This document shows positions 58,187 to 64,000 of a stretch of DNA of 64,000 nt, piece after piece. The translations under genes and the position numbers were made by a program. The DNA comes from Flaveria trinervia (Eukaryota > Streptophyta > Magnoliopsida > Asterales > Asteraceae). Location of the stretch: contig CM046444.1 of NCBI GenBank assembly GCA_025506515.1, forward strand, positions 78,198,589-78,262,588. The letters run 5' to 3'. The notes beneath the pieces are model-generated. The model ran no database searches and had not been told where the DNA came from. It saw only the letters and a list, made by a program, of their open reading frames with translations. Each line of letters starts with the position of its first letter. Within the stretch, counting starts at the first letter, position 1.

Positions 58187-61006
58187 CTTTTTGGTTTTGG
58201 GCCTGGTCTCATCAATAGATGGTAAACTAACAGGTTTATCTGAAACAACAGCCTGAGAGGAAGAAGATGGTGTAGAAGAGGAGTCCTTTGGCTTGGACCT
58301 CCTTTTTTGTGGTTTCAACATAGGAGCATCTAGTTGGTTAACTCTACCCAACAGATGTTGAACCATCATCACCAGCTGTGTCTGATTTTGTGATAAAGCT
58401 TTCAGCTCATCAGACACATTGCCAGTGGAGTTTGTTAAGTTCCTATGTTGCCCCTTCTTCTTCTGAGCATTCTCAGCTGTCACCTGTTTAACCCCTTCCT
58501 TTTTGGATTTCTTTGAGGACTTAAGGGTTATAGGATTTGAAGTTTCTGATACAAATGTGGTCTCAAACTCAGTTTTCATTTTTACCATTTTCTCTTAAAT
58601 TTCTTCTTTTTGTTTGAGTTTGGAACCTCTTTTGTACCAACAATCATCTGTAAGATGATTGAACAAACCACATACTTCACATGGTTTCTTCTTCATCTTA
58701 GGTTAATCATCAACTAAAGAGGGTGAAGCAACAGAAGACTTGTTCTTCAATGCTTTGGAAGCATTGTTTGCTTTCTTGACTGCCTCTTTAGTAGTCTTCA
58801 AACTCTTTCTACTGTCAGTTTTCTTCTCTTCAGTACTGACAGCAGTTGAAGTTTGAACTTCAGGTGTTAGATCCTGCTCTCTAGTCCTTTCAAGACCTTC
58901 AGAATTAACTCCTGAGTTGATCAACTCATTAATCATGTGAATGTCAGCATTTGAACCATCAACATCAGCTGATAAGTTCAAAGAGGGCTTGATGCTGACT
59001 GCTACTTCTGATTGTGTTGTATCAGAAGGTAGATCACATGATGTGATGGATTGGTTATCACTCTCACCATCAGATTCTACCTCTGCTCTTGGGGTAAAAT
59101 CTGTAGGTGGAGCAGTGTGATTGTAACCAATTCCAAACTTCACATTTGAAGCGGATTGCTTACTGAGAAGCATTTCAAAACCTTTGCATGATTGTACCCA
59201 TCTATCACACTCGACCTGGGTAACTGCAAGGGTTTCTTTGAGATCTTTGTACTTCTCTAGAAGTACTTCTTCTCTAGCCTTATCATCAATTATTTGGCAA
59301 TTTAGTTTATAAATCTCATCATTTTTATCTTTAAGCACAGACTAAAACTCAGCATTGTTTTTGGAAATTATTTGTTCTAGCTCAATGTTCTTATTAATTA
59401 GAGCTACATTTGCTTCTCTAATGGAAGCAAATGCTGCTATGCATGGTTCAGAACATTATTTGGCTTTTGCCTCAGAGGATACCTGTGATACCTGAGGTGT
59501 AGAGGCATTAGAAAATGAAGTATCAGCAGACTCCAAAGCCATAAGAGCCAGATTCCCCAAAGGACTGTCACCACCATGTTGACCAGCACCTGAAAACAGT
59601 TGATCATGACCAGACATGTCATCTGGTAAACTGCTCCAGTCAACAACTCCTGGGGTGAAGAAACTGTGTTGTTGAGGTTGAGTTTGTTGATGAGATTGGG
59701 ATGGTTGAGGTTCTGGTAGTGCATGAGGTTGTGGTGCCATAGGAACTTGAACTTGATTGACTGTGGCATGTAATATCAAGGGTACGGATATGGCATTTGA
59801 CCCTGAGGAAAAAATATGCCGGAGATTTTGTTGAGGATGATGACTAGAAGTGACAGGATGTTGCCCCCTGTGTTGTTGACTATTGCCAGGAAAAGTCACA
59901 AAGGGTGCAGTGGAGTTAGATGCAGTTGATCTACACTCTCTTGCAAAGTGTCCAAGCCTTTGGCATTTGTGACACCTCAACTTGCTCTTGTCAAAACCAA
60001 CTTTGGTTTTGCTAGAGAGTCCTGGGAATTTTCTTCTAGTTCTTTTATAGAACTTCTGAGATCTGATATTTATCAGGGCCATTTGGCTCAAAATATCCAT
60101 CTCCTCTAAGTCATCATCAGCAATCCCCTTGAGATCATCCATAATGAAGCATAGATTATCATTATTACACCCAGTAAACTGACAATCAACACTCATAAAT
60201 GCAGAATCAGAAGTGCTTGAAGAGAAATTAATATGCTCATCATACTGGCATTCAGATGAAGCATATTCTGACTCATGACCCACCAAGGCAGTGTTGCCTG
60301 GTACAAAGTCTTCAGTGAGCTTTCCAGATGAAGACAACTTTCTCTTCTGTTCTATCTCTCTCTCAAACGTGAGCAGTTTCCCATGGAGTTGGGTGAGAGA
60401 TAGTTTGTCCAAACTTGCACTGGAGCGTAGGACAATAGTATATGTGTCCCATCTCTCAGGCAGTGATCTGAGAAATCTGTTATTCATCTGAATATTTGTG
60501 TACTCAAGTTTGACCATTTTTAGTTCAGAGATCAAACAAGGGAACCGCTCATATTGTTGAGTCAGTGTCTCACCCTTTCTATGAGAGAATGTCTCATATT
60601 GTTGGGCAAGAAATTCTCTATTATTTGCCAAGACCTCATCTGTTCCTCCAAATTGTTCTTTCAAGGCATTCCAGAGGTCATGGGCAGTTTCATGATGCAT
60701 TAGCCCAGAATAGATTTCATTTGGCAGTGCCATGGCCAGAATTCCATGGGCTTTTGCATCAATTTCAAGCAACTTCTTATCCTCATCTGAGTATTGCTCC
60801 CTCCTCTTCGGAACCATTTGATTGGTTTCCGGGTGATTCACCATAGGCTTGTGTGGACCATGTACCACTGATGTCCAACAACCTGCGCTGTTAACAGACA
60901 GGTGATGGAGCATACGTCTTTGCCATATGTTATACTCATTCCTAACCAACATTGGTGGCTTGGTTGAGGAACCAGTATTGTGAGGATCATTGGAGGGAGT
61001 GGTCAT
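58181..61006 (-). pseudogene. gag: gag of element F, broken
   Basis: Starts MTTPSNDPHNTG at 61006. A 516-codon open frame covers the capsid-like part and first CCHC CHKCQRLGHFAREC (about 59945-59990). An indel at about 59456 is followed by a coiled-coil and linker (58703-59338), second CCHC CEVCGLFNHLTDDC (about 58640-58685), and end TRPKTKKV with TAG. Further stops lie near 58704 and 58596. Confidence 0.85.
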
Positions 61007-61225
61007 TTTCAGTTCAAAAACAATTTAATTCAAGCTTTTAAAAGTTTTAAACAGACCACAACAAACTCAATGAAAACCAGAGAAGATCTCAGGATGAATG
61101 ACCAGAAATACAGAAAATTCAATCTCTATAACCGTTTCTTGCAAAAACAAAAGCTAATTCAATCAAACTTAGATCTTGAATAGCAGTTTCAATGATCAAT
61201 TATTAGATCGATCAATGATTAACCT

Positions 61226-61237
61226 GCTCTGATACCA
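61226..61237 (-). other. Primer binding site of F
   Basis: TGGTATCAGAGC (minus), two bases from the 5' LTR. Confidence 0.9.
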
Positions 61238-61239
61238 TT

Positions 61240-62170
61240 TGACGGGATAAGCGATCACAGGTTTGATGTATTAGAGTCAAAGTAGCGGAATACGAACAAG
61301 AATTAGACAAATTGTAGCAAGCAATCGATACTTGTATGCATTAAGAGCACATACGGTTATAAGGAGAGAATATATATTTCCGATTTCAAGGAATGTTTAT
61401 AGATATAGAATATTTCTAATCAAATCATTCATTCATTCCATTCATTCCCCACATATTACAGTAGGTTGTCACTCCTTATATAGAGTGGAACAATCACTGC
61501 TGTTATCACGGAAAGTGACAACTGGCAGATCTAATACAAAAATAACTAACTCTTAACAAACTACTGAAATGTTCACAACTACTGAGAACATATCAGAGTG
61601 TTAAGTACAAAATATAAAACTACTGAAACTACAACGACTGAAGAACAAGCTCTTCAGTCGTTTTACAAAACTACTGAAACATAAAACTACTGAAACTAGA
61701 AATATAAAACTACTGATATCACAACTACTGAAGAAGTACTCTTCAGCAGTTGTGACAAACTACTGACGCTTCAGTACTTGATCTTCAGACTTTGACCTTC
61801 AGATGTTTCATCAGCTGATGACTTCAGTAGATATCATTAGCTGATGTCTTCAGTCTTTGTCTTCAGACTTTGTACATCAGTTGTTGATCTTCAGCACTTG
61901 TAAACTCTTCAGCTGTTGTACTTTAGTACTTTGGTCTTTCAGCTTCAGCACTTGTGTTCTTCAGCTGTTCAGCTTCAGTACTTGTGTTCTTCAGCTGTTG
62001 TACTTCAGCACTTTAGTTCTTCAGCTGTTGGAGTCTTCAGCACTTGATCTTCAGCTGTTGAAGTCTTCAGCACTTGTCAAACTGCTGATGAGGCTTTCAG
62101 CAGTTGTTGTGATACCATGTGGGACTTAGAGGTTTTCTGATCTTGGCTCATTGGTTCTTTTGGTCCAACA
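61240..62170 (-). repeat. 5' LTR of F
   Basis: 931 bp, nearly the same as 49611-50540. TATA box (minus) at 61476-61482; perfect ACGACTGAAGA/TCTTCAGTCGT hairpin near 61632-61660. Confidence 0.93.
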
Positions 62171-62175
62171 CCCCC
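62171..62175. repeat. Right target-site duplication of F (CCCCC)
   Basis: Matches 49606-49610; G continues after it. Confidence 0.8.
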
Positions 62176-62199
62176 TAAGGATTATACAGCCTATATTCT

Positions 62200-64000
62200 T
62201 CAAGGGTTTGATGGTGGTTGAGGTTGGGAAGATTCTGCTGGAACTTGTGGACGAATAAGAGGTTCTGCTTGAGATAGATCCAAAATGGCCTTTATCACGT
62301 CGACAAAGTCATTTGAATCAAACATCTTCTCTCTGTTCATCACATGGATTTTCATCTAGCTCATATTGTAGATGGCTTCTAAGGGTATCTTGTTAAGAGT
62401 AATGGGTTCCCATATTGACACAGTAGACAGCCCATCTCTATGTATCCATAGAGCTCCATCCACATCTACCTCTAGGTTCACAATATTCCCCAAATGCATA
62501 GGAGTCTTCTTCTTGTTCCTCTATTCTCTCTTGGCATTGATTTGTTCATATGCCATCTTCAAAATCTTAATGCACTTTAAGAAGAAGTGCATGTCTTCTT
62601 CTCCTAGCTTATTGTTTATCTCTCTAAAGTGTCTAGTGTATATGTAGTGGATATAGGATTCATCTAGCAATCCCACCTCATATCCATTGAACAATCTAAT
62701 CTCCGCACCTTCCTTTCCTCCCCATCTTCTATCATTTACCAATTCATATGTCTTTTCATCATAGTAGACATTGGAAACTGGTTTGGAGGAATGAGTTCCA
62801 ACCACCATCTTTCTTTTCAATGTTTTAGTTAGTTTCGACTAAAGCTTAGGAAACACAACCTCTTCTGCTGATTTTGTTCTTTTCTTCTCAAGGGGGTTGA
62901 TAAAGGATCTATCTTTCCACAGGCAGATAGTCTTGGGAAATTTGAAGTTGTTTGTTCTTCTAAACATTCTCAGAATATCTTCAAACTCATATCCCTTAAA
63001 AATAGCCTTGTGATTCAGCTCTACATTGGCTAGTTCCTTTAGATCATGGATTTCTAGGGAGTTCACAATAGCAGAGTACTCTGTAAAGAATTGCACCAAC
63101 CCTAAAATCCTTTTGACCATGAACATATTCCAGTCACTGTCATACTTCCAAGCAATAATCTTTTGATCAGTTTTGCCTTAGGGAGTAGACATACCTCTTA
63201 TCATCTCTATAGTGGTTAGCCCTTCTTGAAATTTCAATTGTGAAGGCTCTGCAAACCACTTAGGATATCTGTGTAGAACAAGTGCCAAAGAGTCATGGTC
63301 TCTATGGGTGAGCTGCATGTCTTGTGCTGATACTCAAGTCCTTGGGTTTTACTGGTAACCTCCTCTTCCTGTTTCTTCAGCCTTTCTTTCTTTTCATTGT
63401 TCAACCTAAGTATGGAAGCCCTTAGGGAGTTAGTCTTCATATTGCTCAGCTTTCTCTTTGTAAATCCTTGACTAGACAGATAGTCCTTCATTTCCCTGTC
63501 AGTCATACTGTAGGGATCAGGATATAGTGATAGAGGAGTGGAATTCTGCTTTGTCTTGGAGGATGATTTGAACATTGGAGCTTTGGAAGAAAGAGTTTTT
63601 TCATACTCAATCTCATATGTAGGATCCAATAGTTTGTTTAACTTTTCTTACTCTGCCTTCATTCGCTCATATGTCATCCCTAATACCTAATCAGGGTCAT
63701 ACGCATGGTTGATTAAAAACATGACTTTCACCATTAGGTCATTAGTTTGGGATTTCTCAACCCTCTTTGTATTCAGGTGTCCTGCTTCACAGGGCTTTCA
63801 TGAGCTATTGGTTTATCAACCACATAGCCACCCTCAATCTCTCCTTCTTCTAGATCAACAAATTCAATGTTGTTTTTCAATTGAGCTTCAACCTTTTCAT
63901 GCTCTTCTAGAAATTCAGCAATGGCTGCAAGGCTTCTAGGGTCATCTTTTTGCTTTTTCTTAATGGTTCTTCTTCTAGCATTGGTCTTTTCCCTTTTGAT
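62200..64000 (-). pseudogene. aORF of element G, C-terminal part, broken
   Basis: Minus-strand coding remnant in the env position of G, running off the right edge. Pieces: MTDREMKDYLSSQGFTKRKL with a Lys/Glu coiled-coil (63234-63629), VKRILGLVQFFTEYSAIVNS (62839-63126), KMVVGTHSSKPVSNVYYDEK to YEQINAKRE (62521-62820), then after an in-frame TAG the same frame reads NIVNLEVDVDGALWIHRDG and ends with Pro/Gln-rich SSQPQPPSNP at about 62200. The position fits the aORFs of A-F, but the protein is not visibly similar. No membrane helix seen. Frame breaks near 63200, 62830, 62519 and 62356. Confidence 0.6.

Larger units (their letters stand above)
49611..62170 (-). mobile_element. Element F: complete Sirevirus-type retrotransposon
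   Basis: 12,560 bp: 5' LTR (61240-62170), PBS, gag, pol, spacer with internal promoter, aORF, PPT, 3' LTR (49611-50540). LTRs of 931 and 930 bp with roughly 18-20 differences by eye. CCCCC on both sides. Coding regions are close to those of B but carry many single-base losses and a few stops. Confidence 0.93.
48901..64000 (-). mobile_element. Element G: Ty1/copia of another family, split by F
   Basis: 3' LTR (48901-49600), PPT (49601-49610) and, after F, the C-terminal part of an aORF (62200-64000), all on the minus strand. F inserted within the PPT, giving CCCCC duplications. The rest lies right of the window. Confidence 0.75.

Noticed and set aside
62372..62647. Hydrophobic plus-strand ORF resembling a small membrane protein
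   Set aside because: Antisense to the G aORF, whose minus-strand reading is coherent through this region.

Overview
This window is plant nuclear DNA made entirely of LTR retrotransposons; I see no host gene, RNA gene or CRISPR array. Order PR-IN-RT-RH, initiator-Met tRNA primer sites, two CCHC knuckles in gag, and a large extra ORF (aORF) between pol and the 3' LTR point to the Ty1/copia Sirevirus lineage of a flowering plant. A daisy-family (Asteraceae) genome is my guess from resemblance to such elements; the sequence alone does not prove it.

Layout. Left block (1-46722) is a nest up to five deep. E (minus copia, 40253-46722, rest off the left edge) is cut by D (plus copia, 3' part 37205-40252). 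D is cut by C (minus Sirevirus, 17-37204), C by A (plus, 4511-29346), and A by B (minus, 11999-24470). A and B have perfect 5-bp target duplications (GAAAG, GAAGT). Once nested DNA is removed, A, B and C are each about 12.35-12.5 kb, as is F (12.56 kb). Middle (46723-48900): unclassified AT-rich DNA and a Ty3/gypsy integrase-chromodomain relic (H) with part of its 3' LTR. Right block (48901-64000): G, a minus copia element of another family, seen as its 3' LTR and the C-terminal part of its aORF, is split inside its polypurine tract by F (minus, 49611-62170, target duplication CCCCC).

How the parts work together. A, B, C and F are one family: LTR - gag - pol - about 0.7-kb spacer - aORF - PPT - LTR. 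Gag would form the particle. Pol (protease, integrase, RT, RNase H) lies out of the gag frame behind a conserved gag stop. The aORF protein is long, charged and coiled-coil-rich, has NLS-like basic runs and no membrane segment, so it does not look like an envelope.

Most interesting: in all four copies a TATAAATA-type box lies about 65-80 bp before the aORF ATG, preceded by tandem units of about 39 bp carrying small inverted repeats of TCAGTAGTT. The same words fill the LTR U3 upstream of the LTR TATA box. E has its own motif (CTTCNGAAG) in LTR and gag linker, and G its own (ACTAATGCGG) in the LTR. B looks youngest: its LTRs differ by few substitutions, and most of its coding lesions are single-base indels that could be assembly errors.
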